A DNA stretch of 64,000 bases from Tanytarsus gracilentus (taxonomy: Eukaryota > Arthropoda > Insecta > Diptera > Chironomidae): NCBI GenBank assembly GCA_038502055.1, contig JAXRKN010000042.1, positions 2,604,001-2,668,000 on the forward strand, given 5' to 3'. Shown in pieces: positions 26,753-38,576 of this stretch; positions within the stretch are counted from its first letter, which is position 1; each line of letters opens with the position of its first letter. Position numbers and translations under genes: made by a program. The notes under the pieces are model-generated. The model ran no database searches and was not told the DNA's origin. It worked only from the letters and a program-made list of their open reading frames with translations.

Positions 26753-27883
26753 TTAGAAGCATTTACGGTGGACAATGCTTGGGCCTGACTCATCGTACTC
26801 TTGCTTGCTGATCCACATTTGCTGGAAGGTTGAGAGTGATGCCAAGATTGATCCTCCGATCCAGACGGAGTATTTACGTTCTGGTGGTGCAATGATCTTG
26901 ATCTTGATGGTTGATGGAGCCAAAGCTGTAATTTCTTTTTGCATACGATCAGCAATACCAGGATACATGGTGGTACCGCCTGAGAGGACAGTGTTGGCAT
27001 ACAAGTCCTTACGGATATCAACATCGCACTTCATGATTGAATTATAGACAGTTTCGTGAATGCCGCATGATTCCATTCCCAAGAATGATGGTTGGAAGAG
27101 AGCTTCTGGGCAGCGGAAACGCTCGTTGCCAATGGTAATGACTTGTCCATCGGGCAATTCATAAGATTTTTCGAGAGATGTTGAAGCTGCAGCGGTGGCC
27201 ATTTCTTGCTCAAAGTCGAGGGCAACATAGCACAATTTTTCCTTGATATCACGAACAATTTCACGCTCGGCAGTGGTTGTGAATGAGTATCCACGTTCAG
27301 TCAAAATCTTCATGAGATAATCAGTCAAATCGCGACCGGCCAAGTCGAGACGCAAAATGGCATGTGGAAGGGCATAACCTTCGTAAATTGGAACAGTGTG
27401 TGAGACACCATCTCCTGAATCCAAGACAATACCAGTGGTACGACCGGAAGCGTAGAGTGAGAGGACAGCTTGGATGGCGACATACATAGCTGGTGAGTTG
27501 AATGTCTCAAACATAATTTGAGTCATCTTCTCACGGTTGGCCTTTGGATTCAATGGAGCTTCTGTGAGCAAGACTGGATGTTCCTCTGGTGCGACACGGA
27601 GTTCATTGTAGAATGTGTGATGCCAAATCTTCTCCATATCATCCCAGTTTGTGATGATGCCGTGTTCAATTGGATACTTCAATGTGAGAATACCGCGCTT
27701 GCTTTGTGCCTCATCACCAACGTACGAGTCCTTTTGACCCATACCGACCATCACACCCTGGTGACGTGGGCGACCAACGATCGATGGAAAGACGGCACGT
27801 GGAGCATCATCTCCAGCAAAGCCAGCCTTGCACATTCCTGATCCATTGTCAATAACTAATGCTCCTGCGTCGTCGTCACACAT
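26753..27883 (-). CDS. Muscle-type actin, intronless CDS
   Basis: Complete 376-aa actin with an uninterrupted coding region. Actin polymerises into filaments, and the insect muscle class forms sarcomeric thin filaments. The N-terminus [20 protein letters not shown] and residues such as [15 protein letters not shown] are those of Drosophila muscle actins rather than cytoplasmic Act5C-type (MCDEEVAALV). Nucleotide-binding and hinge segments ([29 protein letters not shown]) and the C-terminal HRKCF are intact. A second actin gene lies about 6 kb upstream in the same orientation. A leader intron and TATA box are visible upstream. Muscle class is inferred from residues; stage or tissue cannot be read. 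Confidence 0.98.
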
Positions 27884-27911
27884 TTTCGGATTTTATTGAA
27901 ATATTTTTTTT

Positions 27912-28057
27912 CTGCGAAAAGAGAAATTAATTCATTAACTTCAGACGAGGTCACAAAAAAGTCACTTCCGAAGTGGAAATGTTAATGGTCACGAGAAATA
28001 ATTTCCTCTGGCCTTTTTTCCACAATAAATCACCAACACGATTCTATTGAAACTTAC
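27912..28057 (-). other. 5' UTR intron of the intronless-CDS actin
   Basis: A GTAAGT donor (28057-28052) and a TTTTCGCAG acceptor ending at 27912 define a 146-bp intron 28 bp before the ATG. The upstream leader exon would run from about 28110 to 28058. A leader intron is common in insect actin genes. Confidence 0.7.
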
Positions 28058-28134
28058 ATTAATCAAAGACAACTAGCTATGAATGCCACCGAGTACAAAA
28101 CTAGAGTGCTTAAGCCATTGAGATCCTGTCCGAT

Positions 28135-28141
28135 TTTTATA
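28135..28141 (-). promoter_or_regulatory. TATA box of the first actin gene
   Basis: TATAAAA on the minus strand, about 30 bp upstream of the predicted leader exon that ends at a GTAAGT donor (28057). The spacing fits a TATA-directed start near 28105-28110. Confidence 0.7.
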
Positions 28142-28149
28142 GTCGACAG

Positions 28150-31100
28150 AATTTTTCGAGAGGATGCCTCAAAACTTTTCTCTCACACTCTCACCCATAA
28201 AATTTTGCATAAATTTTCGTGGTGTGCAAGTTAATTAATAAAATAAACTCAAGATGCTCATGATGTTCGCTGTATTTATGCACACACATATGTGCAATTG
28301 TCTCTCTCCCATTGCATTGTTCGTTATTATCTTCGAAATATAGCGAAAAATTTCAAAAATGCAAAACGACAGTGGCAGGGGTTTAATTTACTTGCTGCAA
28401 TAAATATTCCTTCCTCTCGATCGATGGGCTCCATTCTAACGCCCCTGTCGAGTGAAATATCTACATGTGCAAAATAATCCAAATGACTGAGAGAGAAAGA
28501 CTAAATTGTCTTGAGTAAAAAGATCTAATAAGATAAATGATGATACTCATGTCGTTGTCGTCTGACAATAATGCCCTTATAAGAATTTTAGGTGAAGATT
28601 AACTAAATCAATTTTTATTTTTTTGATTTGATTTTCAAAGCTCTTACAGAAAGGTTCCATCAATTTACACTAACTGGACCAAAATCCTCCGCAAGGACAC
28701 CTCAAACACTACGAGAGAGACACATAGAATTTAATTAGTGAGAATCACGTTTAGCTGCGCCTCCTTACATGGCTCGATGGTTAAACTCATTGTGTGCATG
28801 CATTGCAATAAATATTGAGAGCATATGCGAGAGAAAAGAAAATACTTTCAAATACCACCAAAAATGTGTTGAAAAAAAGGGGCAACAATAAATTTATTAG
28901 AGCGAGTGTGAGAGAGAGAAATTTACACTCGACGATCGAACCATTTAAGGATGGCTTGATACACCAGACGGCACATGTGAAAAAAATACCTTTTGTCTAG
29001 TGACGATGGGAAGTTATTTTTGGGATGTTAGAAATTATTATTAATAACAATAGCGTGGACATTGTTGCTCATCGAAACTATTTTTAAAATGCTCATTATA
29101 ATTTCCTAATTTAGAAATTTCATCAAGACTTCGTAATTATTTTGAAAATCTGTATGAGTGATTATTGATGAGTTTTGTGGCTAGAGTCGTGCTAGGCATG
29201 CCAAGAAATAATAGCACAAGTGTATCACGTAATGATGCTGCAATGAATGAATTTCTTTAAAATTATTTCAATTCATTTTTCATGTTGCCTCTGCATGCGC
29301 TCAAAAGCATCGCCGTCAGTTGCCAAATCGAAATTACTATCGGGGAAAATTTAATCTGATTCGTGAAAGGTTTTCCTCATTTTTTGAAATGACATTTTTG
29401 TGGTATTTTTAAATTTATTTTTAAAAAATTTAAAGATTTTATTTTAAAAATATTTTAAAGATTTTATTTTAAATTCTTCATTGAACTTAAAAAAAACTTC
29501 AAAAGTTATCAACCCAAGAAAATTATCTTACAAATTCCACATTTGCTTCCTCTCCTTTTTTCCATGTAATAAAAATTCTCTGCCAAAGACAGAAAATTTC
29601 TTGCGAGATAAACTCGTGAAAATTCACATGGAAACTCTCCAAATTTTCATCAATAAATTTACAGCAAAGTGCTGATCTTCCGTTATTAACTTTCATTTCT
29701 TCTCTGGTTCCTCTGTGGGTTTATGGTGAAACTTATTGAAATCGGTTGACTCTATTGTGATATCACGTCGTGATTTCTTTCTTTCGAAATCGCTTCACTT
29801 TCAGTTCTTTTCTAATTCAAGCATTTCCAGCATGTTGTCAGAAAAATTTCTGTTGTGTCATCGAAAATTTTCGGAAGGATAAAAACGTTTGTTAGCGGTC
29901 GATTATGAGATAAGCTTAATGAGATTTGTAAGTGATTTCATTGTGTAAAAATTGAGAACTGAAACATGAAGATGAAATAAGAAGAGCGAAATAATTTTAA
30001 CATTTCCTTTAGAATTTTTAATTTAATAATTTTTAAAAATCATAATTTTTAACTTGAAAAATGAAATGGAAAAAATTGCAATAAAAAAGTCATGAGAATA
30101 ATCGCAACTATCGCAGAAGAAGAGAACTCAAGCGAAAAACATATAAAATCTCGTTTTACGACTCAATTTACAAAACTGTTTTGATCTTTAGAGTTTTTCT
30201 TTTTTCAACCTAATTTTAGTCGAGATTTTTTCTCATCAAAAAACTTTTTTTATCATTTGAAATGATCTGAAATAATATTTTTGTCGGAAAAATTCCAGGA
30301 AGTGAATTTTTGGATTCTAAAATTAATTTTAAAACTTTCAAAAAATTCCACGGAAAAAATTGAAAAGTTAATAATTGATTTTTAAAAATACTTTGTCACT
30401 CACTCACCAACAGTAAAATATTCATGATGCACTTATCTAAAATTACTTTCAATAACAATGACGACGCTATCGAATCGCTTATTGGCAATTGTTGAATTTT
30501 AGCACCGTCATCGCGTTACTGAACGGTAATTTGCTATCGTGTTTCATATGCATGCAGACAGCAATTTCCCTTACATCAATTGAGGAACTTGTAAGTACAA
30601 TTGAATTACTATTCGAAGACGCTGATTCATCGAATTGGTGATGATAAGTTTTAGAAAATAGACAACCCATATTTGGTTTGGCAAATTGACATTTTTGATC
30701 GTGATTTTATTTTTAAAATGAGAAAACATTTTCTAAAAATATTCTATTAATAATCTTGCATAGTTTTACTAATTAACCTCGTAATTAGATCAATTAAGAT
30801 TAAAATTTTTTCTTTCACGATGAGAATGCGCCAGCTAATAATTTCTCACACTGTAGACACCGCATCGCATACCTGCATCTCACAGTTCAACGACATCGCA
30901 AATTTAATTAGTTTTTTTTGGGGAGACATAAATGAGTAACGTAATCGATCCGATAGCATTCACTTCTTAATATCATAAATTATAATTGCAACATGTTATG
31001 CAATAATTACGTGCGATTTTGAACAATGCTCGAGATATATTTATAGTAAAATTACGATGCGATGAAACCCCCATTCTTTATGCATATCTCATCCACATAT

Positions 31101-33674
31101 GTGAGAAGCATAAATCTTGAATGTAAAGTACATTTACTGTCTGAATCTCAGCATAAGATCTCAAAATATATTATTTTGTACATATAAAAGCAATTTCAAT
31201 TTTATAGAGAGCTGATATTGATAAAATTTTCAATCTAAATAGATTTGATTGAAACTATTTGTTGCATTTATTGGCAATTTCACTAATAAAAAAAAGAAAA
31301 GAGATTGTAAAATTTGTATAAAAGAACATTTTTATAGTTTTGTCGATTTTCTCAAGAATTTAGGACTCAAAAACGTATTTTTAAAATTTAAAAAGTCACA
31401 ATAGGTCGCAATTATTTAGCAGAGATACATGTTTTGTGACTTGCATATTTAAACTTAGTTAAACAAAAAAGTTCTGAATTAAAATTTACACTCAAAACAT
31501 TTAAAAAATTTAACGGCTTCAATCAATTTATTTTCCATAATTTTTTAACATCCGATATAAAAATTTTAATTTTTCATTTCCGACCTCGAGTGCACATAAA
31601 AAGAAGTCATCTAATTCCATGATAACCAAATCAAGATGCTTCACTAATATCGTCGACGAAATGCAACAAACACAAAGTGAACAGATACAGGAAGCAAACT
31701 CGTGAACGTGAGGAATAAAAAAACCAATAAATTTTTAATGTCTTCAACCCATTTGTAGAAGAAACGGAACACAACATGCTGCAATGATGATATTTATTTA
31801 TGAGAGATCGTCACATAAAATGCGCAATTTGCATATCAAGGAGGGAAGCGAAAAAAAGAGAGCTCAACAATGTGGTGCATGGCGTTTGTATCTTCGAGCA
31901 ATGTATGATTTGGGTAGCATGTGGATGTATAATTTCTTCGATGCTGTGGCTGCCTGATTACTTTATTGAGCAAAAAATGTTCTCAGTCTGAGTGCATTAA
32001 CGGAATATTTTTTTTCTCATCGTAAATATGAGCATCATAATTATCCTATGCACAATCTCGTTGATGGAAGAAAACTCTTCAGACAACAACATCTGCTGCG
32101 ATAAATTTCCTCTCCATTTTCCTCCTGTGTCTGATGTCGAGTCTATAAGTACGTTTGGTAGTCACTCGGAAAGAAAATTCACTTAATGAAATTTAATTAT
32201 GAATTCAACGCACCATCATTAAATATTCATCAAGTCTCAACATTTTAAAAGACTCTCTTTCATCATCATTGTTGCCGTCATCGATTTATCTGCTTGATGA
32301 ACTCATTTGTAGACAGTTTAAAATTTTAGCCTTAAAGAATTGCATGAAAAATTAAAAAGGAAGTTGAATATTAAAATGGATATACAGCAGTTAAGCGAAG
32401 GATTAAAATTAATCTCATTCGGATTTAGTGAAATCCGATTGGATTAATCTTTAAGTCCCTCTAAAAATTTAAATCTTTCTTAAATATTTTCATGAAGACT
32501 TTTTTCTAAATCAAAATTCCTCACAAATTTTTGAATAAATTCACACAAGCGCTGACGCTGAAAATTTTTTAATTAAGACACTCAATCTGAAATAAAGCAG
32601 CTCAAAGTAATTTAAAGCGACAACTCGCGAAATAATAATGTGAAATATGCTCGATAAAATTCCACACGCGTAGCGCCAAAGCATTTAACAACTTTGCGAG
32701 TCATAAAAAAGGATGAATTAATAATTCATTAAGTAAGAATTAATAAATGAATTTTTACAAGCATTATTTGCATTTGTGTAACTTGAAAGTCACGCCTAGA
32801 CAATATGAGCGAGGCAACATTTTTGTTATGAGCAATTGTGCATGGCTGACAGGTGCTCATAGTGTGCGACGAAGGAATTCACTAATTGTTCTCTTTTTTT
32901 TGTTGGTTATTTTTAGTCTTTGAGTCTTATTTTTATTCCCTTTTCTTATAAAACTTATGTAATTGAATAGAAAGTTGGAAGAAGTGGCTGCTCCAATGGC
33001 TAATTGGACATCACTTTCACCTTATTAATTTCCTTGCTCTCGATTATACTTCTTTGTGATTTTCTCTAATTTACAAATATTTTTTTAACTCTATTTTTTT
33101 TTTAAAAAAAGCAAAAGAAAAAGTTCTAAAATTCTTCGTGCGAGAAAGTTGAACAAATAAAGAAGTAAAGAAAAAAAATGTTTAAAATATTTTTTCGCAA
33201 CGAGAAGACGCAAATTTTAAAGATTTTCCTGGGGGCAGTGAAAATTGCGTTATTTCCTCTCAATTGTCCGCGGTGTGTCCTGTAAATCCATTCTTCTACA
33301 CACACCACACCTCTCTCTCTCAATTGCCAGATTTAATTCTAAAAATCATTTATGTGAACAAACACACGGTAAAAAGTGTAAGAAAAAAAAACAGAAAAAG
33401 CGCCAAAAAATTAAAAGAAAAAAAAACTGATTTAAAAATCGGTATAAGAAAAAAAAGGTTGAAAATTAGAAATTATTATTAAGTTGCGATGTTATTTGGT
33501 CATTTTTTCATTATACAAGAGAAATTTGCCTCTATGTGCAAAGAAAAAAAATTATTTCCTTAAAAACGTATGTGTGATAGTATGGAGATGTGAAATTGAA
33601 GTAGAAAGTCGGATGATTCTGGGCTCGTTCGTAAATTGTTCGTCGATTGGGTAAAAAATGTTTCATCGAGTGAT
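28150..33674. other. Interval between the actin genes
   Basis: Mostly AT-rich without clear genes. It contains one plausible first coding exon on the minus strand at 30575-30670, listed separately, and the 3' UTR of the upstream actin. No tRNA, rRNA or repeat array was recognised. Confidence 0.45.
30575..30670 (-). CDS. Possible first exon of an acylated membrane protein
   Basis: An ATG at 30670 opens 32 codons beginning MGCLFSK and ends in phase 0 at a GTAAGG donor (30574). Gly2 with Cys3 and Ser6 is the classic pattern for N-myristoylation plus palmitoylation, which anchors proteins to the inner plasma membrane. The rest is His- and Ser-rich. I could not connect it to a downstream exon. 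A minus-strand stretch near 29690-29790 looks coding in one frame (SRRDITIESTDFNKF) but its phase does not fit directly. This may be chance; I do not recognise the gene. Confidence 0.35.
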
Positions 33675-34868
33675 TTAGAAGCATTTTCGGTGAACAATTC
33701 CTGGGCCTGACTCATCGTACTCTTGCTTGCTGATCCACATCGTTTGGAAGGTGGAGAGTGATGCCAAGATTGATCCTCCGATCCAGACGGAGTATTTACG
33801 TTCTGGTGGTGCAATGATCTTGATCTTGATGGTTGATGGAGCGAGTGAGGTGATTTCCTTTTGCATACGATCAGCAATACCAGGATACATGGTGGTACCG
33901 CCGGACAAGACTGAGTTGGCATACAAGTCCTTACGGATATCAACATCGCACTTCATGATTGAATTGTAGACAGTTTCGTGGACACCGCATGATTCCATTC
34001 CCAAGAATGATGGTTGGAAGAGAGCTTCTGGGCAGCGGAAACGCTCGTTGCCAATGGTAATGACTTGTCCATCGGGCAACTCATATGACTTCTCCAATGA
34101 GGTTGAAGCTGAGGCAGTTTGCATTTCCTGCTCAAAGTCAAGTGCAACATAGCACAATTTCTCCTTGATATCGCGAACGATTTCACGCTCGGCAGTGGTT
34201 GTGAATGAGTATCCACGTTCAGTCAAAATCTTCATGAGATAATCAGTCAAATCGCGACCAGCTAAGTCCAAACGAGTGATGGCATGTGGAAGGGCATAAC
34301 CTTCATAAATTGGAACAGTGTGTGAGACACCATCTCCTGAATCCAAGACAATACCAGTGGTACGACCGGAAGCGTAGAGTGAAAGAACGGCTTGAATAGC
34401 GACATAACTAAATAATGAAGAAATATATTAAAAAATTTTTATTTTCAAAAATTATTTTATGAAAACTTACACAGCGGGAGCGGCGAATGTCTCAAACATG
34501 ATCTGTGTCATCTTCTCACGGTTGGTCTTTGGATTCAATGGAGCTTCTGTGAGCAAGACTGGATGCTCCTCTGGTGCGACACGGAGTTCATTGTAGAATG
34601 TGTGATGCCAAATCTTCTCCATGTCATCCCAGTTTGTGATGATGCCGTGTTCAATTGGATACTTCAATGTGAGAATACCGCGCTTGCTTTGTGCCTCATC
34701 ACCGACATAGGCATCTTTTTGACCCATACCGACCATCACACCCTGGTGACGTGGGCGACCAACGATCGATGGAAAGACGGCACGTGGAGCATCATCTCCA
34801 GCAAAGCCAGCCTTGCACATTCCTGATCCATTGTCAATAACTAATGCTCCTGCATCATCATCACACAT
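33675..34868 (-). CDS. Muscle-type actin, one intron
   Basis: Complete 376-aa actin from two exons, 34868-34471 and 34407-33675, joined across a 63-bp GT-AG intron inside the codon for the Val of APAVYVAIQ. It has the muscle-type N-terminus [16 protein letters not shown] and full nucleotide-binding segments. It differs from its neighbour at scattered sites: KDAYV for KDSYV, PKTNRE for PKANRE, FAAPAV for FNSPAM, ITRLDL for ILRLDL, MQTASAS for MATAAAS, FQTMW for FQQMW and PGIVHRKCF for PSIVHRKCF. The last change is also found in some flight-muscle actins. Large stretches are nearly identical to the neighbour at DNA level. An acceptor in the leader (exon start 34892) suggests a 5' UTR intron. 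Confidence 0.98.
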
Positions 34869-34892
34869 TTTGGCTGTTTATTTTTGTTTGTT

Positions 34893-37800
34893 CTGTTTGG
34901 AGAAGAAAAGAAAATTTAATTAGCATTAAAGAATTTTTTTGTTTCATTTCTTCTCGCATCCGAAATTCCGTTCGACTAAATTTAGTAACTGGCTCGATTA
35001 CAAATCGCACATTCAATAATCTAATTATAAACATTACACTTCACGATTGTGTCAGCCAATGAACTAAAATTCGATCAATCTCAATTGGGGATGAACATAT
35101 ATGGATATTTGGCTCATGTGAGAGTGAGAGAAAGAAAAAATGTCATCATACGGCTTCATATGCAGTTATTCAACAGAATTTATGAAATGGCGTTTGTGGC
35201 CTCTTTCGTAAGATTTTGTGATCTTTTAATTAAATTTTTTTATGAATAGTTTTCAGGAAAATGTTTGTTTAAAATTATTTTAAACTTTAGCAAAAATATT
35301 TAAAAACATTTCCTTTTCCAAATTTTCAAGTAGAAAATTTAGTACTTTAATTTTGTAAGTTTACAAATTTTGATATGTTTTCGTTAACGATTTTAAAATT
35401 GCTTGATTTAATTTTTCCTCAAAACTTTTTCAATCTTCTTCTTCGTTATATTTCTGACAACCATTTTCATTTTCCACCTAAATTCATTTCCTTATTTAGT
35501 CCTTGAATCTGTTGTTTTTTTTGTTCGTAAACTTTTAAATCCAACTTTTTGCTGCACAATTTTTCGACAGCAAAACTTTTTTCTATTTTCACATTTTTCT
35601 TCTGCCAAAAAAAAGAATTCTCCATGAGCCATTACGTAATTGACATGCCTTTAAATTTAAAGCGTCACATTTTTTGCATTTTAAATTTTTTTCACTTGAA
35701 ATTATTTAAGATTTGATCTTTCATCATTTGATTTTTAAAGTTTTCATTTAATTTGAAGTTAATTTCACAATTTTAAAGATCTTTAAGGAACAATTTTCAC
35801 TAACCCTTACTCAACGAAAATCAGAAGAAGAATGAAGTGTCCCGGGATCTTCACTTTTTCTCAATGTTCTGATGCTGGTCCTTAGCTGGTTACTAAGCCT
35901 GTAACAAAGTGAACACCTCACATTTATTCATTTACGATTTATATATGGCGTGCGAAGTGATCTGTAAAAGCCGAAAGTATTGCACTCATACTCCCTTAAC
36001 CTCTTATCGTCATGCGTACCTTCTAAGGATCGATTCGAGTTGCATGTGTTATGTCTACGAAGTTGATCGCTTTTTTATACTTTGTTGTACTCGATCGCGA
36101 TGCAAATGCACACACGATGATAAGAGCCGAAAAAAATTTAGCGTATCACGATCGCACCACCATTAAGAATTCGTCGTGTTTGTCGTGTGATAGCAAAATT
36201 GGTAAAAAAAATTTATTTTCCTACTGTCAGTGTTGGTCCATTAAAGAAATTTCCCTCTTGCATTGTGTGCTGCATTTAATATTAATTTTTCATTTCTTAA
36301 TTTTAACCTTGCGTTAAAAGTGATGAATAATTTTCCTATTAAGGTAAGAAATGAATTTTTATCTATTTTAATTAATTTCTCTTTGTGTGAGTGAAAATAT
36401 AAAATATAAAATATTTTCGCGATTGTTTTATGCATTTGTAGTGGCGGCGCTAATCGATCAATTAATCACCACAACCAAAAAATTTCTAAAGTACATAATG
36501 AAAATTAATTTGAATGAATGAATTTGGACTAGAAAAAAAAGTTAGAGGAATGCTGTCTTATGTAGAATCGAAAAATTGTTGAAGATGTCATGAGACAGTC
36601 TCATGTGTGGAATGTGCAGATCTCTTTCGAAAATATTTTAAATTTAAATTTCGTTTCATTCACTTTAATTTAAAACTTATAAAACTTACTTCGATTGTGA
36701 CCACGTGTTTGATTACTTATCCATCCCATTTAATATTATATGTCATTTAAAATATCAGAAAGAATTCAATTGTGTTTAAAGATAATTTTTTTATAAAACC
36801 ACAAAAGTTTTTTATGATTTTAACAATTTTCATTAAATTTCCTTAACATTCAAAATTTTCCCATAATCTTAACCACGCTTCCTATAATTCAACGGTCAAA
36901 ATTTAAACAAAAAGCGCTTTTTGCTTCTTTACAAGTTTAAAGTTGCCAACAAATTGTAAACATCGTAAAAGCGCTTCATAAGCTATAATTCTTCTAGAAT
37001 TGAAATTTTGGCTCATTTTAAAATCGCAAATTAAACGTGAAATCTGTCGCTATCGGCATAGAAAATTGGATTATTAGCTGTAGTGGAGTGTTTTAATTGT
37101 GAATAAAGTCGAGTAAAAGCTGAATTTGAGGAGTTTAAGAAGAAATTTGAAGGAAAAAATCTAATCATTTGATAGCTCCTTATCAAAGGTTCTTTTATGC
37201 CTTTAGTAAACACATTAGAAGGTTAGTATGATGTCCGTGCAATAATTTCATGATCCAGACTATGTATTTCATAAGTTTAATGATTTTTGATGAAATTAGT
37301 TTCAATGCGCATACGCTCAACTTTAAAATCGAGCAATTTTCACCATATTTTTTAAAACTCGCTCGAAAGTCACATTGAAAAAAAGAGTTTTTGCCAACTC
37401 ATTAATTTTATCAACTTTCAATACAAGCTTAAAAATGGTCTCGATGAAAATTCAATGTTGATTGATGCATGGCAGAAAAAAAAAACTTAAAACGTGTGTT
37501 TCGTCATCAACTCGAAAAAATAACCAAAAATAGTCGAATCAATAAAGTTGTCTCCTTTAATTGCAGAGACATCTGATCTGATCAAGCCAACATTTCCAAA
37601 TACATCTATACGGAATTCCTTAAAGTGCATGATTTCAGTGTCACAAAACCAGTTGAGTCATAGGTGGGTAATAAGAAAAAAGATCCAGTAACATCCAGAA
37701 GAGGCGATTTAGAGCTGCTTCTTATGAATGTGTGCTTTTAAATACGTTACAAAAAAGTTTTTAATTAAAAATAACGTAGATGGCGAGAATTTTTAAAATT

Positions 37801-38246
37801 CAGATAAAATCTTTATGTAACGCCATTAACACATCCAGTAAAAACTTTAACTAACTTTTCTCTCTCTCTTCTAGGACTTCAAAATTTTCAAGCAATAGAC
37901 ATCGGAAATTGCTGCCATTTAGAAAAACGTGAATAGTTGTTCAAAAACGTCAAAAGTCGCAAACTAAAAAGAGTTTTAAAAATCAAGTCATCAAGTGCAT
38001 CTCAAGTGGTGAAGAATTTTCAAATCAAATTTGAAATCTTCTAAATAGCTACTTTTCTTTTTAATTTGAATTATTTTCGTATCTTAATTTTTTCATCGCC
38101 ATTTAAAATCCCATTCATCTCTGAACTCTTCAACTTCCCGAAATCAAATTTCGCAAATGATTTTTGTCACTCAACGTCATCAGTTAAAATCGAACGGCAT
38201 CAATAGTAGAAGCGATCTAAAGACGACCTCGTTAACATTCCGCTAG
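34893..38246. other. Upstream region of the second actin and leader region of eIF5
   Basis: Probably includes a leader intron of the second actin; a minus-strand TATAAAA at 36073-36079 followed by a GTACGC donor near 36019 is a weak promoter candidate. A possible plus-strand leader exon of eIF5 starts after TTGCAG near 37568, and another after CTTCTAG near 37875. No protein gene is supported. Confidence 0.35.
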
Positions 38247-38527
38247 GAAGTTTCACAAGCACTTAAATTCATAGAACTCATATCATTATTCTCACTTTTT
38301 GCTCAAACAAAATCTGTAGAGCCCAGCGAGGCGACAGAAGGAGACAAAGCATTCTTTGATGATTTGACGGAAAACACGTCAAACGCAATTGAAATAATAG
38401 AAGCACTGCAAGAGGTTAGTTTGAATGCGAAATCGTGTACATTTTTATCATGTATATAAATCTTGTCATTTATTTTTAGCTCTTAATGCACTTTCGTTAC
38501 GATAAGATCACACAAGCACAGACCTAA
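38247..38527 (+). CDS. Unrecognised ORF in the eIF5 leader, spliced
   Basis: A plus-strand frame is open from 38247 to a GTTAGT donor at 38415, continues in phase from an acceptor at 38480 (TATTTTTAG) and stops at 38527, only 49 bp before the eIF5 ATG. The best part reads as normal protein (GDKAFFDDLTENTSNAIEII, then LLMHFRYDKITQ). No Met is visible in the upstream part, so the start would lie in an earlier exon, perhaps joined at the TCTGTAG acceptor near 38318. It may be an upstream ORF on the eIF5 mRNA, the end of a separate gene, or chance. Confidence 0.3.
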
Positions 38528-38576
38528 TCACCGAGACAGAAAATTGAATTAAAAATTTCAACACCAAACTATCACC

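Noticed and set aside
30500..30570. Possible microRNA-like hairpin (GGTAATTTGCTATCG against CAGCAATTTCC)
   Set aside because: Pairing is short with several mismatches, it overlaps the intron just after the MGCLFSK exon, and it matches no insect microRNA that I know.
33245..33482. Overlapping plus-strand ORFs near the second actin's 3' side
   Set aside because: Lys-rich low-complexity translation from A-rich sequence; no start or splice support.
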